Assembly (NCBI GenBank): GCA_902168225.1
Contig: CABHOW010000084.1
Span: 1 to 42,545 of the forward strand
Origin: an uncultured Flavihumibacter sp.
GTDB taxonomy: Bacteria > Bacteroidota > Bacteroidia > Chitinophagales > Chitinophagaceae
DNA length: 42,545 nt
Reading direction: 5' to 3'
Part shown: piece by piece, positions 16,308 to 24,769 of the stretch
Layout of the letters: the number at the start of each line of letters is the position of its first letter
How positions within the stretch are numbered: the stretch's first letter is position 1
The notes under the pieces: model-generated
The model's input: the letters and a program-made list of their open reading frames with translations, nothing else
Database searches by the model: none
Told to the model about the DNA's origin: nothing
Program-made: the position numbers and the translations under genes

Positions 16308-17066
16308 TTATTGTAATGATTGTAAGAGTTGTGCACCTTCTGCTTTTATGGCTATATCTTCCGTACTTCTCGTAGGTAACTTAACCAATTTAGAAAGTAC
16401 CTCAATAGCCTGAGCAGGTCTTCTGGCTTCTTTATATGCTTTGGCCAAGTCTAAATAATTAGGTGCGAAATAGGGCTCGATCAACTTACACTTTTCCATA
16501 TATAAAATGGCTTTATCAATATCACCCTCAGGTAAGCCACCATAAAATAATTTTACGGCAGCTTTTTTGAGTCCGGATAAAGTTACCATTTCATAATGCC
16601 ATTTACCGAGTGTGTAATTGGCCCGAGCATGATTAGGATTTAGCGCTACAGCCTTATCTGCATAGAGTTTTACCTCTTTTACAAATGCTACTATTTTTTT
16701 ATTTTCTGTTTCAATATCGGTTAATTTCCCATTTGCTAAAGCCATTGCATAACAGGCATCTGCACTCGATCCATCGCTTTGCAAAGCCCTTTTGGCATAT
16801 GCCAAAGAAGATTCATAGTATAATTTTTTGGAGGCTTTATCTTTCTCCCTACCACCAATATTTGCATTTAATTCAACAGCTTTCACCAATGCTTTTACAT
16901 TCCCCGATTCTAATAATAATATTTGTTTGTATTTTTCTAGTGCCTCCGGCTCCTTTAACTGACGTTCTAAATTTTCAGCTTCTTTAAATAGTACGGGTAT
17001 CTCCTGTGCTTTAGCAACGAAAGCACTCACGGTTATGATAAGACTCAGCAAAAATATTTTTTTCAT
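16308..17066 (-). CDS. Exported TPR protein
   Basis: Protein of about 252 aa with a signal peptide (MKKIFLLSLIITVSAFVAKAQ) and about four to five TPR-like units: LERQLKEPEALEKYKQILLLESGNVKALVK, AVALNPNHARANYTLGKWHYEM and CKLIEPYFAPNYLDLAKAYKEARRPAQAIEVL. It is probably a periplasmic scaffold. I choose the ATG at 17066 rather than an upstream alternative because it starts the signal peptide and makes an exact ATGA overlap with the folB stop. The coupling to folB is probably organisational rather than functional. Confidence 0.82.
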   Translation of the reverse strand: MKKIFLLSLIITVSAFVAKAQEIPVLFKEAENLERQLKEPEALEKYKQILLLESGNVKALVKAVELNANIGGREKDKASKKLYYESSLAYAKRALQSDGSSADACYAMALANGKLTDIETENKKIVAFVKEVKLYADKAVALNPNHARANYTLGKWHYEMVTLSGLKKAAVKLFYGGLPEGDIDKAILYMEKCKLIEPYFAPNYLDLAKAYKEARRPAQAIEVLSKLVKLPTRSTEDIAIKAEGAQLLQSLQ

Positions 17067-17419
17067 GGTACTCTTTTTTGCTCCCATTCAATACCAACAC
17101 TGGATCCGTTGAAATAAGGAATGGGCGGCGATTCTTTTTCAATGGTGATATGCACCGTTTCTACGAGAGAAAACCGTGCCAAAATATGGGTTGCTATTCT
17201 TTGCGCGAGGGTCTCTAATAAAGGAGTAGCTGTTTCCATTTCGGCTTTTACCAATGCAAATAGTTCGGCATAGTTAACTGTTTCTTCTATTTGCAGAATA
17301 GGCTTATCGGTTGAATATATTGCTATCAAATTAACCGTAAAATAAGTACCCGCTTTTTTCTCCGTATCATACAAACCATGATATCCAAAAAACCGAAGAT
17401 CTTTTAAAATAATTTTCAT
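17063..17419 (-). CDS. folB: Dihydroneopterin aldolase FolB
   Basis: Protein of 118 aa, full length. It converts 7,8-dihydroneopterin to 6-hydroxymethyl-dihydropterin and glycolaldehyde in folate synthesis. Visible signatures are LKDLRFFGYHGLYDTEKKAGTYFTVNL with the catalytic-region Glu, NYAELFALV, PLLETLAQRIA, and ITIEKESPPIPYF with the conserved Lys. The next folate enzyme in this window, folP, lies about 20 kb away. A 76-bp spacer made of heptamer repeats separates it from trxB. Confidence 0.92.
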   Translation of the reverse strand: MKIILKDLRFFGYHGLYDTEKKAGTYFTVNLIAIYSTDKPILQIEETVNYAELFALVKAEMETATPLLETLAQRIATHILARFSLVETVHITIEKESPPIPYFNGSSVGIEWEQKRVP

Positions 17420-17423
17420 AATA

Positions 17424-17495
17424 GTCAGTGGTCAGTGGTCAGTGGTCAGTGGTCAGTGGTTTTCTCCCATTGACTCATGACTATTGACCATTGAC
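17424..17495. repeat. Heptamer hairpin spacer C (GTCAGTG x5 / CATTGAC x4)
   Basis: Five perfect tandem copies of GTCAGTG (17424-17458) face four words CATTGAC, TCATGAC, TATTGAC and CATTGAC (17468-17495), which end exactly at the trxB stop codon. GTCAGTG reverse-complements to CACTGAC, one base from CATTGAC, so the arms can pair over almost their full length with a loop of about 9 bp. The same words return at 38684-38751. Confidence 0.85.
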
Positions 17496-18443
17496 TTAAT
17501 TGATTCCTTTAGCAGTAAGATAGCGCTCCGCATCCAATGCAGCCATACAGCCACTTCCTGCAGCAGTTACGGCTTGTCGGTAATTTTTATCCTGTACATC
17601 GCCTGCAGCAAAAACACCCTCAATATTGGTTTTGGTGGTGCCGGGTTGTGTAAGGATATACCCTGTTTCATCCATATCTATCCAGCCTTTAAAAATATCA
17701 CTATTCGGTTGGTGCCCAATAGCTACAAAAAATCCACTAATTGGAATTTCTTGTGTAGTACCATCCACTACATTTTTTATTCTTACACCACTTACTTTCT
17801 GCTCTCCTAAAATTTCATCGGTTTCTGTATTCCAATACACTTTGATATTGGGAGCATTTAAAACACGCTCCTGCATTACTTTACTGGCTCGCATTTTATC
17901 TTTCCGAATAAACATGTGAACGGTGGTACATAGTTTAGATAAGTATAAAGCTTCTTCAGCAGCGGTATCTCCTGCACCTACAATGGCTACTTCTTTTCCT
18001 TTGAAGAAAAAACCATCACATACTGCACATGCACTCACGCCAAAACCATTCAATCGCTGCTCACTTTCTAAGCCTAACCATTTTGCCGAAGCACCGGTAC
18101 AAATAATAACTGAATCGGCATGAATCTCTTTCTCTTCATCGATCCATACTTTTAAAGGTGTAGCGCTAAAATCTACTTTGGTAGCCAATCCGTATCGTAT
18201 ATCGGCACCCATTCGTGCAGCTTGCCTCTCAAAATGAACCATCATTTCCGGACCTTGAATACCATCCGGATAACCGGGGTAGTTCTCCACTTCTGTGGTG
18301 ATGGTTAACTGTCCGCCCGGCTGAATTCCCTGATACAACAAGGGCTTCATATTAGCTCTGGCAGCATAAATAGCGGCAGTATAACCTGCGGGTCCGGATC
18401 CTATAATTAATACATGTACTTTTTCAATTGCAATATCGCTCAT
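17496..18443 (-). CDS. trxB: Thioredoxin-disulfide reductase
   Basis: Protein of 315 aa, full length for low-molecular-weight TrxR. FAD-binding GSGPAG is at 15-20, the redox-active pair is C139-A-V-C142, and the NADPH-binding loop GAGDTAAEE starts at 157. The closing FAD motif is GVFAAGDVQDKNYRQAVTAAGSGCMAA. It passes electrons from NADPH via FAD to thioredoxin in the cytoplasm. The NADPH phosphate-binding segment reads FIRKDKMRA, keeping basic residues, so NADPH use is expected. The stop codon directly abuts a heptamer repeat. Confidence 0.95.
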   Translation of the reverse strand: MSDIAIEKVHVLIIGSGPAGYTAAIYAARANMKPLLYQGIQPGGQLTITTEVENYPGYPDGIQGPEMMVHFERQAARMGADIRYGLATKVDFSATPLKVWIDEEKEIHADSVIICTGASAKWLGLESEQRLNGFGVSACAVCDGFFFKGKEVAIVGAGDTAAEEALYLSKLCTTVHMFIRKDKMRASKVMQERVLNAPNIKVYWNTETDEILGEQKVSGVRIKNVVDGTTQEIPISGFFVAIGHQPNSDIFKGWIDMDETGYILTQPGTTKTNIEGVFAAGDVQDKNYRQAVTAAGSGCMAALDAERYLTAKGIN

Positions 18444-18528
18444 ACAAAAACTTTAGTCGGTAAAAATAATATCAAAACGATTCACAGCAGCTAATTTATA
18501 AGGTTTGTACACAACTATGTGGAAATCC

Positions 18529-19419
18529 TTATTTAGGGATCATGATCGTTATAAATTGAGAAGAATAGCCACAAAAAGCTCCTAAAGCGCCGTTATTGAT
18601 ATTACCAATAACAACACCCGGAGATGAAAAAGGATTACCATTGGATTGATAACTGAACTCCCAGGTTTGCCAAAAATCAAAACTTGCTTTATCTATATTG
18701 CTAAACTTCACGGTTATCGTATCGCCTCGTTTAAAAAAACCATAATTGTCTCTTTCCAGAACTTGATTCTTATCTACACCCCTATCTAAACTTACGGTAT
18801 AGGTTTTACCGTCTATGATAGCATCATCAAAAACACTATTATAACCGGCATAAAAAGGCTTACTGTTAACCTTCGTAAAATACCGAATATAATTTCCTAA
18901 ACCGGGCGGATCTGTGATGGTTGCCAGCAATACCACAAAACTATCTGTAGCGGGGCGATTCGGCACTTTTTTCCAAGATAAAGAATCTATTTTCTTCGCT
19001 AATGGGGGGATACTGGTATTGGACGTATAGGTGGTACCATTCCATTCTATCTTTAACTGATAATTCTTTCCTTCCGCACCAATAATTGCTGTAGTGGGGT
19101 TAGCAATATCGTTGGAATAATATAAAAATCTTTCATTATTACTCGTACGCACATCATAAAAACGCAATTGATGTGTAAGCACACCATCGCTAACGGTTAC
19201 TTTAGCATCTTTGATAAAGGAAGCATATAAAGTGGCTGTATCTATATTAGAAAAAAAACTAAGTGATGTAGATAGTAGTACTATCGGTGGCTGCCCTACC
19301 TCTATCTGTCCATCCACCACCAGTTTAGTAGATTGCGCATTCGGACTGATATTGATTGTTTTTTCGCAGCCAATGCCAAAGATTATCACACTAAAAAGAT
19401 AAAAAAATCGCTTCCACAT
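18529..19419 (-). CDS. DUF4249 family lipoprotein
   Basis: Protein of 296 aa with a lipoprotein signal (lipobox FGIGC, Cys18), then the DUF4249 pattern: KLVVDGQIEVGQPPIVLLSTSLSFF, DAKVTVSDG, YQLKIEWNGTTYTSNTSIPPLAKKIDSLSW, and a C-terminal ...NINNGALGAFCGYSSQF segment. These Bacteroidota surface or periplasmic lipoproteins are usually encoded next to a TonB-dependent transporter and may deliver a ligand to it. None is adjacent here, which is unusual. The start is supported by a -7 box ending 7 bp upstream. The rpoD terminator lies between it and rpoD. Confidence 0.83.
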   Translation of the reverse strand: MWKRFFYLFSVIIFGIGCEKTINISPNAQSTKLVVDGQIEVGQPPIVLLSTSLSFFSNIDTATLYASFIKDAKVTVSDGVLTHQLRFYDVRTSNNERFLYYSNDIANPTTAIIGAEGKNYQLKIEWNGTTYTSNTSIPPLAKKIDSLSWKKVPNRPATDSFVVLLATITDPPGLGNYIRYFTKVNSKPFYAGYNSVFDDAIIDGKTYTVSLDRGVDKNQVLERDNYGFFKRGDTITVKFSNIDKASFDFWQTWEFSYQSNGNPFSSPGVVIGNINNGALGAFCGYSSQFITIMIPK

Positions 19420-19426
19420 ACTGATA

Positions 19427-19434
19427 CAAAGATA
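19427..19434 (-). promoter_or_regulatory. -7 box for the DUF4249 gene
   Basis: Read on the minus strand this is TATCTTTG, an exact TAnnTTTG. Only 7 bp separate it from the ATG at 19419, so the message is probably leaderless. Confidence 0.55.
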
Positions 19435-19441
19435 CGAACAT

Positions 19442-19470
19442 AAAAAAACCCCGGTTGGAGCACCGGGGTT
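19442..19470 (-). terminator. Intrinsic terminator of rpoD
   Basis: A perfect 9-bp stem (AACCCCGGT / ACCGGGGTT) with a 6-base loop is followed, on the minus strand, by a run of T. It lies 37 bp after the rpoD stop codon. Confidence 0.9.
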
Positions 19471-19506
19471 AATATTGTTAAATTATTTTAACGTCTGAAA
19501 CTGATA

Positions 19507-20364
19507 TTAACCTAAATAAGCTTTCAAAGCATTGCTATATCTGGCTTTTTGCAATCTCTTGATCGCACGCTCTTTAATTTGACGAATACGTTCTTTAGTA
19601 AGATCGTATTTCATGCCAATTTGCTCTATCGTTACACCATTCTCTCCGTCTAATCCAAAATAGGCGTTCACAATTTCAGCTTCACGCGGACTCAAACTCT
19701 TTAGTACCCTGCGAATTTCTTCGCGTAAAGAATCTTTCATCACATCATCATCTGTATCGTCAGAACCCTCCAATAAATCGCCCATGGCCACATCCTCTGC
19801 TTCATGAACAGGAGCGTCTAAAGAGGTATGACGGGTGTTACTTTGGAAAATATTATTGATCTCTGTTTCACTCATCTCTAAAATTTCGGCAAGTTCTTCA
19901 GTAGATGGCTCACGCTCATGCTCCTGCTCAAATGCCATATAGGCCTTATTAGCTTTATTGTAGGTACCGATCTTATTTTGAGGTAACCGTACCAACCGAC
20001 CTTGTTCGGCCAAAGCCTGTAGTATGCTCTGACGAATCCACCACACTGCATAAGATATGAACTTAAAACCCTTGGTTTCATCGAAACGTTGAGCAGCTTT
20101 TATCAAACCCAAATTTCCCTCATTGATCAAATCACTTAAAGATAAACCCTGGTGTTGGTATTGTTTGGCCACCGATACTACGAAACGGAGATTGGCTTGA
20201 ACCAGTTTATCTAATGCACGTTGGTCGCCCATTTTGATCTTCTGGGCAAGCGTAGTTTCTTCCTCAGGAGTGATCATCGGGATCTTTGAAATTTCCTGTA
20301 AATATTTCTCAACGGCTTGTGAATCTCTGTTGGTAATCTGGGTAGCGATCTTGAGTTGCCTCAT
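19507..20364 (-). CDS. rpoD: Primary sigma factor (RpoD/SigA type)
   Basis: Protein of 285 aa. Region 1.2 is AVEKYLQEISKIPMITPEEE. Region 2 runs from about 50 to 130 and includes LSLSDLINEGNLGLIKAAQRFDETKGFKFISYAVWWIRQSILQALAEQ. Region 3 (about 140-190) precedes region 4, which has LSPREAEIVNAYFGL and the helix-turn-helix VTIEQIGMKYDLTKERIRQIKERAIKRLQ. It lacks region 1.1, which is normal for Bacteroidota primary sigma factors, the ones that recognise TTTG/TAnnTTTG promoters. It is expected to direct most transcription in this organism. Promoter and terminator both look clear, so it is monocistronic. Confidence 0.93.
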   Translation of the reverse strand: MRQLKIATQITNRDSQAVEKYLQEISKIPMITPEEETTLAQKIKMGDQRALDKLVQANLRFVVSVAKQYQHQGLSLSDLINEGNLGLIKAAQRFDETKGFKFISYAVWWIRQSILQALAEQGRLVRLPQNKIGTYNKANKAYMAFEQEHEREPSTEELAEILEMSETEINNIFQSNTRHTSLDAPVHEAEDVAMGDLLEGSDDTDDDVMKDSLREEIRRVLKSLSPREAEIVNAYFGLDGENGVTIEQIGMKYDLTKERIRQIKERAIKRLQKARYSNALKAYLG

Positions 20365-20461
20365 GTTTTGTAATATTGCTTTTAAAGATAACGAGAATTA
20401 GACCCTAAATGTTTCATTCATGCTGCAATCAGGAATCTTAAATTTTTCATATTGAAACGTG

Positions 20462-20469
20462 CAAAGTTA
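20462..20469 (-). promoter_or_regulatory. -7 box for rpoD
   Basis: The minus-strand sequence TAACTTTG matches TAnnTTTG. It gives a leader of about 90 nt. A DnaA-box 9-mer (20498-20506) lies 28 bp further upstream. Confidence 0.5.
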
Positions 20470-20480
20470 CTATTTTACAA

Positions 20481-20511
20481 CGGATTTACCCAGTATATGT
20501 GGATAAATCCG
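20481..20511. promoter_or_regulatory. Palindrome with a DnaA-box 9-mer between rpoD and the aldolase gene
   Basis: CGGATTTA (20481-20488) and TAAATCCG (20504-20511) are perfect inverted arms. The right half holds the exact DnaA box TGTGGATAA (20498-20506; TTATCCACA on the minus strand). It lies in the divergent promoter gap and could be an operator for either gene. Function is unproven. Confidence 0.35.
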
Positions 20512-20538
20512 GTATAAACTATACAAAAAACGAATACA

Positions 20539-21552
20539 ATGATAGATTTCCGGTCGGATACCCTTACAAAACCTACAAAACCCATGTTAGCAGCCATGTA
20601 CGATGCCCCACTGGGTGATGATGTATTTGGGGAAGACCCCTCTATCAATACCCTTGAGCAATTTGCGGCTAACCTTTTTGGAATGGAAGCGGCCATTTTC
20701 TGTGCCAGTGGTACCATGACCAACCAAATTGGTATCCGGTGCCATACCCAGCCGGGTGATGAAGTGATCTGTGATCAGCTTTCCCATATTTATCTCTATG
20801 AAGGGGGCGGAATCGCCAGTAATTCGGGAGCATCGGTGAGGCTGATTCAAGGTGATAGAGGTAGAATACGTGCCGAACAGGTAAAAGCAGCTATTAATAA
20901 TGAAGATATCCATAAGCCCGTTAGCACGCTGGTAGCCCTTGAAAATACGGCTAATAGAGGCGGCGGAAGTTGTTACGATTTCAATGAAATTCAATCTATT
21001 AGGGAAATTTGTTCTACTAATAGTTTACAATTACATTTAGATGGTGCCCGTTTATTTAATGCATTGGTTGCCAAAAATGAAACCCCCAAACAATATGGTG
21101 AGGTCTTCGACAGTATTTCAATTTGTTTGAGTAAGGGCTTAGGTGCACCCGTTGGTAGCTTATTATTAGGCAAAAAAGACTATATCAAAAAAGCAAGAAG
21201 GGTGCGTAAAGTTTTTGGAGGCGGTATGCGTCAGGCAGGAATGTTAGCGGCAGCCGGACAATTTGCCCTCGAGCATCAGGTAGAGAGATTAAAGCAGGAT
21301 CATGATCATGCACAACTTATCGCAACCGCATTAGCTAAAAAAGATTTTGTTACAGATATGCTTCCTGTTGAAACCAATATTATTTTATTTGAAGTTAGCG
21401 GAAGATTTACAGCCCCTTCGTTGGTGGCCACTTTAAGAGAGAAAGGAATAGCCACCATTGCCATGACGCCAACACAAGTAAGGATAGTACTTCATTTAGA
21501 TATCACGGAGATAATGGTAGAACAAACCATATCTGTTATTGAATCACTATAA
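20539..21552 (+). CDS. ltaE: Low-specificity threonine aldolase (beta-eliminating lyase family)
   Basis: Protein of 337 aa, full length for a fold-type-I PLP enzyme. Recognisable parts: MIDFRSDTLTKPTKPMLAAM, GDDVFGEDPSINTLE, the PLP-contacting FCASGTMTNQIG (54-65), SHIYLYEGGG, LQLHLDGARLFNA with the conserved Asp, and the PLP lysine K199 in SICLSKGLGAPVGS. It splits threonine or allo-threonine to glycine and acetaldehyde; related aldolases act on other beta-hydroxy amino acids, so the exact substrate is open. It is divergent from rpoD and followed by pgi after 41 bp, with a separate promoter in between. Confidence 0.87.
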   Translation: MIDFRSDTLTKPTKPMLAAMYDAPLGDDVFGEDPSINTLEQFAANLFGMEAAIFCASGTMTNQIGIRCHTQPGDEVICDQLSHIYLYEGGGIASNSGASVRLIQGDRGRIRAEQVKAAINNEDIHKPVSTLVALENTANRGGGSCYDFNEIQSIREICSTNSLQLHLDGARLFNALVAKNETPKQYGEVFDSISICLSKGLGAPVGSLLLGKKDYIKKARRVRKVFGGGMRQAGMLAAAGQFALEHQVERLKQDHDHAQLIATALAKKDFVTDMLPVETNIILFEVSGRFTAPSLVATLREKGIATIAMTPTQVRIVLHLDITEIMVEQTISVIESL

Positions 21553-21566
21553 ATTGAATATCTTCG
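21539..21566 (+). promoter_or_regulatory. Promoter of pgi
   Basis: TTG (21539-21541), 17 bp, then TATCTTCG (21559-21566), seven of eight bases of TAnnTTTG. It starts inside the end of the upstream aldolase gene and lies 27 bp before the pgi ATG. Confidence 0.45.
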
Positions 21567-21593
21567 CACCCCAAAATGTTAGCTAGCTGAACT

Positions 21594-23255
21594 ATGTTAC
21601 CTAGAATTAATCCAACGAGTACACAAGCCTGGTTTTTATTAAAGAAACATTATGAAGATGAAATGAGTCGCAAACACTTGCGCGATTTATTTGCTCAAGA
21701 CCCCGAACGTTTTAAACGATTCTCGCTTTGTTTAGAGGGCTTGGTTTTTGATTATTCGAAGAATATCATCAATGCAAAAACGCTCCAATTGCTTTTACAA
21801 TTAGCGGAGGAATGCCATATCAAAGATGCCATTCACGATATGTTTGCCGGTATCAAAATCAATGAAACCGAGCAGCGTGCCGTATTACACACCGCCCTTC
21901 GTAATTTTTCCGATACCCCCATTTTGGTGGAAGGAAAAGATATAATGCCCAAAATCAGAAAGGTACTCAACCAAATGAAAGGGTTTTGCGATAAACTGCA
22001 TACCGGTAAATGGAAGGGGTATACAGGAAAAAAAATTACCACCATCGTAAACATAGGTATTGGTGGAAGCGATTTAGGTCCCGTAATGGTTACTGAAGCC
22101 CTACGCCCCTATTGGGTGGAAGGTATCAACACTTTTTTTGTAAGTAATATTGATGGTACACATATTGCCGAAACATTAAAGAAATGTAACCCCGAAGAAA
22201 CGCTTTTTCTAATTGCTTCCAAAACATTTACAACCCAAGAAACCATGACGAATGCACATACTGCACGAGCATGGTTTTTAGAACATGCAAAAGAGGAAAA
22301 AGAAATCGCCAAGCATTTTGCTGCCCTTAGTACCAATGAAGCATTGGTAACTGCTTTTGGTATTGATAAAGCCAATATGTTTGAGTTTTGGGATTGGGTT
22401 GGTGGAAGATATTCTTTATGGAGTGCTATTGGTTTATCGATCGCCCTCACTATTGGCTACAATCATTTTGAGGAATTGTTACGCGGCGCCGAAGGCGCCG
22501 ATATCCACTTCCGAACAGAGAAAATGGATAAAAATATTCCGGTACTGATGGCATTATTGGGTATCTGGTATACTAATTTCTTCGGTGCCCAAAGCGAAGC
22601 TATCTTACCATACGATCAATACCTACACCGATTTGCTGCTTACTTTCAACAAGGTAATATGGAAAGCAATGGGAAGAGTGTAGACCGAAGCGGCAACCCC
22701 GTAAATTATGCTACAGGTCCTGTTATTTGGGGCGAACCCGGCACAAATGGTCAGCACGCTTTCTACCAACTCATCCACCAGGGTACCCTGCTCATTCCCT
22801 GCGATTTCATTGCACCGGCAACAAGTCATAACCCTATTGGCGATCACCATACTAAATTACTCTCTAACTTTTTTGCGCAAACAGAAGCCCTCATGAATGG
22901 CAAAACAGAAAACGAAGTGAAAGTAGAACTTATGAAGGCCGGTAAGTTGGAAGAAGAAATAAAAAAGCTCGCTCCTTTTAAAGTATTTGAAGGTAACAAG
23001 CCCACTAACTCCTTCCTCTTAAAAAAAATCGACCCATTTTCTTTAGGTATGCTTATCGCTTTATATGAACATAAAATTTTTGTACAAGGTGTGATCTGGA
23101 ATATTTTCAGCTTCGATCAATGGGGCGTTGAATTAGGCAAACAATTGGCAAACGCTATACTTCCGGAGCTAATAACCGACGATAAAATAACATCTCACGA
23201 TAGCTCTACCAATGAACTGATCAATATCTATAAAACATTTAGAAACCAAGCATGA
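21594..23255 (+). CDS. pgi: Glucose-6-phosphate isomerase
   Basis: Protein of 553 aa, typical for the long PGI form. Signatures: [90 protein letters not shown], and [14 protein letters not shown] near the C-terminus. It interconverts glucose-6-phosphate and fructose-6-phosphate in the cytoplasm. A GC-rich patch at 22485-22499 (GGCGCC, GAA, GGCGCC) encodes GAEGA where relatives have a GAHxMD-like segment; the length is unchanged. The stop overlaps the next gene by 4 bp (ATGA). Confidence 0.96.
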   Translation: MLPRINPTSTQAWFLLKKHYEDEMSRKHLRDLFAQDPERFKRFSLCLEGLVFDYSKNIINAKTLQLLLQLAEECHIKDAIHDMFAGIKINETEQRAVLHTALRNFSDTPILVEGKDIMPKIRKVLNQMKGFCDKLHTGKWKGYTGKKITTIVNIGIGGSDLGPVMVTEALRPYWVEGINTFFVSNIDGTHIAETLKKCNPEETLFLIASKTFTTQETMTNAHTARAWFLEHAKEEKEIAKHFAALSTNEALVTAFGIDKANMFEFWDWVGGRYSLWSAIGLSIALTIGYNHFEELLRGAEGADIHFRTEKMDKNIPVLMALLGIWYTNFFGAQSEAILPYDQYLHRFAAYFQQGNMESNGKSVDRSGNPVNYATGPVIWGEPGTNGQHAFYQLIHQGTLLIPCDFIAPATSHNPIGDHHTKLLSNFFAQTEALMNGKTENEVKVELMKAGKLEEEIKKLAPFKVFEGNKPTNSFLLKKIDPFSLGMLIALYEHKIFVQGVIWNIFSFDQWGVELGKQLANAILPELITDDKITSHDSSTNELINIYKTFRNQA

Positions 23256-23743
23256 TAGCAGGGGTTCAAATAAGACCGATTGCACAGGCAGATAACAAAG
23301 CCATGGCAACCATAATCAGAACTGCATTAACCGAATTCGGAGCCAATAAACCTGGTACTGTTTTTTATGATGATACTACCGATCATCTCTATGAACTATT
23401 CCAATCAGCTCCATTAAGTGCTTATTATGTAGCTGAAAAAAATGGAGAATTGATTGGCGGTGCAGGCATATTCCCCACCGAAGGCCTGCCTGCGAATACC
23501 TGTGAACTGGTAAAAATGTATCTCCATAAGTCCGCCAGGGGCATGGGCTTGGGAAGATTTATGATCGACCAATGTATCCTTACTGCTAAAGAAAAAGGCT
23601 TTACCCAAATATATTTGGAAACCATGCCGGAGCTCAAAAAAGCAGTATCTGTTTATGAGAAATTCGGGTTTCATTATCTCAATGGCCCCATGGGAAATTC
23701 CGGACATAATGGCTGCGATATTTGGATGCTCCGAAATATTTAA
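23252..23743 (+). CDS. GNAT family N-acetyltransferase
   Basis: Protein of 163 aa with one GNAT domain: strand-rich start [22 protein letters not shown], then LIGGAGIFP, motif [27 protein letters not shown] with the acetyl-CoA phosphate-binding (R)GMGLG loop, and motif [19 protein letters not shown]. It transfers an acetyl group to an unknown acceptor. It is translationally coupled to pgi by a 4-bp overlap. It converges with the PorP gene with no spacer (23743/23744), so there is no room for a terminator between them. Confidence 0.87.
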   Translation: MIAGVQIRPIAQADNKAMATIIRTALTEFGANKPGTVFYDDTTDHLYELFQSAPLSAYYVAEKNGELIGGAGIFPTEGLPANTCELVKMYLHKSARGMGLGRFMIDQCILTAKEKGFTQIYLETMPELKKAVSVYEKFGFHYLNGPMGNSGHNGCDIWMLRNI

Positions 23744-24769
23744 CTACCACATATTACGCGGACACCAATCGCCATATTTGTTACCCAACAAAAAACCAAT
23801 CAGAATTTCGTGGGTTCCTTTACTCACCGTATTTAACTTGGATGTTTGAATATCATAAGAGTAACCAATATTAATAGTGTTGCTCAAATTAATTCCAAAC
23901 ATGGCGGCGAAACCATCTTGATACCGATAAGATGCCCCCAACCATACCAGATCTTGATATTGGAATTTTGTATTGACATCAAAACCTATCGGAAGTGGAC
24001 TAATATATCTGATTAAAGCAGAAGGTAAAAAAGAAACATCTTCAGAAATAGGTATTCGATAACCGGCACTTAAAAATAAATGCGGAATCAATCTACCATT
24101 CGTTAAAGCAACGGTATTATCTGAAAAAGAAATATTCTGGGGTACAATTTGTTGCGCTGATAATCCCAGAAAATAATCCTTAGAATAAAGCCATAATCCG
24201 GCACTTATATCGGGCTTCAATCTATTCAAAGTACCGCTACTGGCAACAGCAGGATCTACCGTTGTGGTACCAAAATTTAATTTGCTTGCATCTAAACTCA
24301 TATTGGTGATGCCCACCGAAATACCTGCTGATAAATTTGTTGTAGGTGATAACCCGATATGATACGCATAAGTACCATAAGCAGCAAAGCGATTGAGTGG
24401 CCCGGTTTTATCATTCAATATCGTAAACCCAACACCCTGGTGCGGGTCTGCTGCCTGATAATCGCGCCAATAGGCTTGTCCGCGCGGGTTCTCTCCTCTT
24501 GCCTTAAAGCCGGTAGCCGTAGTATTATCATAGGCACTTTTCTTTAAAGGCCCATGAATCGTTAAGTACGTAGTAACCGGTGCATCTTGAAGTCCAACCC
24601 ATTGCATTCTATGACTCGCTTTAACATCCCAATAATTTTCAATACCTGCCACAGCCGGGTTGATGATATAATTATTCATGATGTATTGCGTATAATAGGG
24701 GCGCTGTTGTGCACGCCCAATGGCTACCATACCCAATAAAAAAAAGATATATTGTATGAAATACCTCAT
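23744..24769 (-). CDS. Type IX secretion system PorP/SprF-like outer-membrane protein
   Basis: Protein of 341 aa with a signal peptide (to about GRAQ20) and the PorP/SprF pattern: QRPYYTQYIMNNYIINPAVAGIENYWDVKASHRMQWVGLQDAPVTTYLTIHGPL, QGVGFTILNDKTGPLNRFAAYGTYAYHI, and barrel strands ending IGYSYDIQTSKLNTVSKGTHEILIGFLLGNKYG. PorP/SprF proteins are outer-membrane partners of T9SS; SprF-like paralogues are needed to secrete type B substrates encoded beside them. The gene overlaps the 3' end of the giant substrate gene by 4 bp (ATGA), so it is almost certainly the dedicated partner of that protein. Confidence 0.92.
   Translation of the reverse strand: MRYFIQYIFFLLGMVAIGRAQQRPYYTQYIMNNYIINPAVAGIENYWDVKASHRMQWVGLQDAPVTTYLTIHGPLKKSAYDNTTATGFKARGENPRGQAYWRDYQAADPHQGVGFTILNDKTGPLNRFAAYGTYAYHIGLSPTTNLSAGISVGITNMSLDASKLNFGTTTVDPAVASSGTLNRLKPDISAGLWLYSKDYFLGLSAQQIVPQNISFSDNTVALTNGRLIPHLFLSAGYRIPISEDVSFLPSALIRYISPLPIGFDVNTKFQYQDLVWLGASYRYQDGFAAMFGINLSNTINIGYSYDIQTSKLNTVSKGTHEILIGFLLGNKYGDWCPRNMW

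Noticed and set aside
17424..17495. CRISPR array
   Set aside because: Units are 7 bp with no spacers between them, and no cas genes are in the window.
19507..20364. Truncated rpoD
   Set aside because: At 285 aa without region 1.1 it looks short, but this is the usual form of the primary sigma factor in Bacteroidota.
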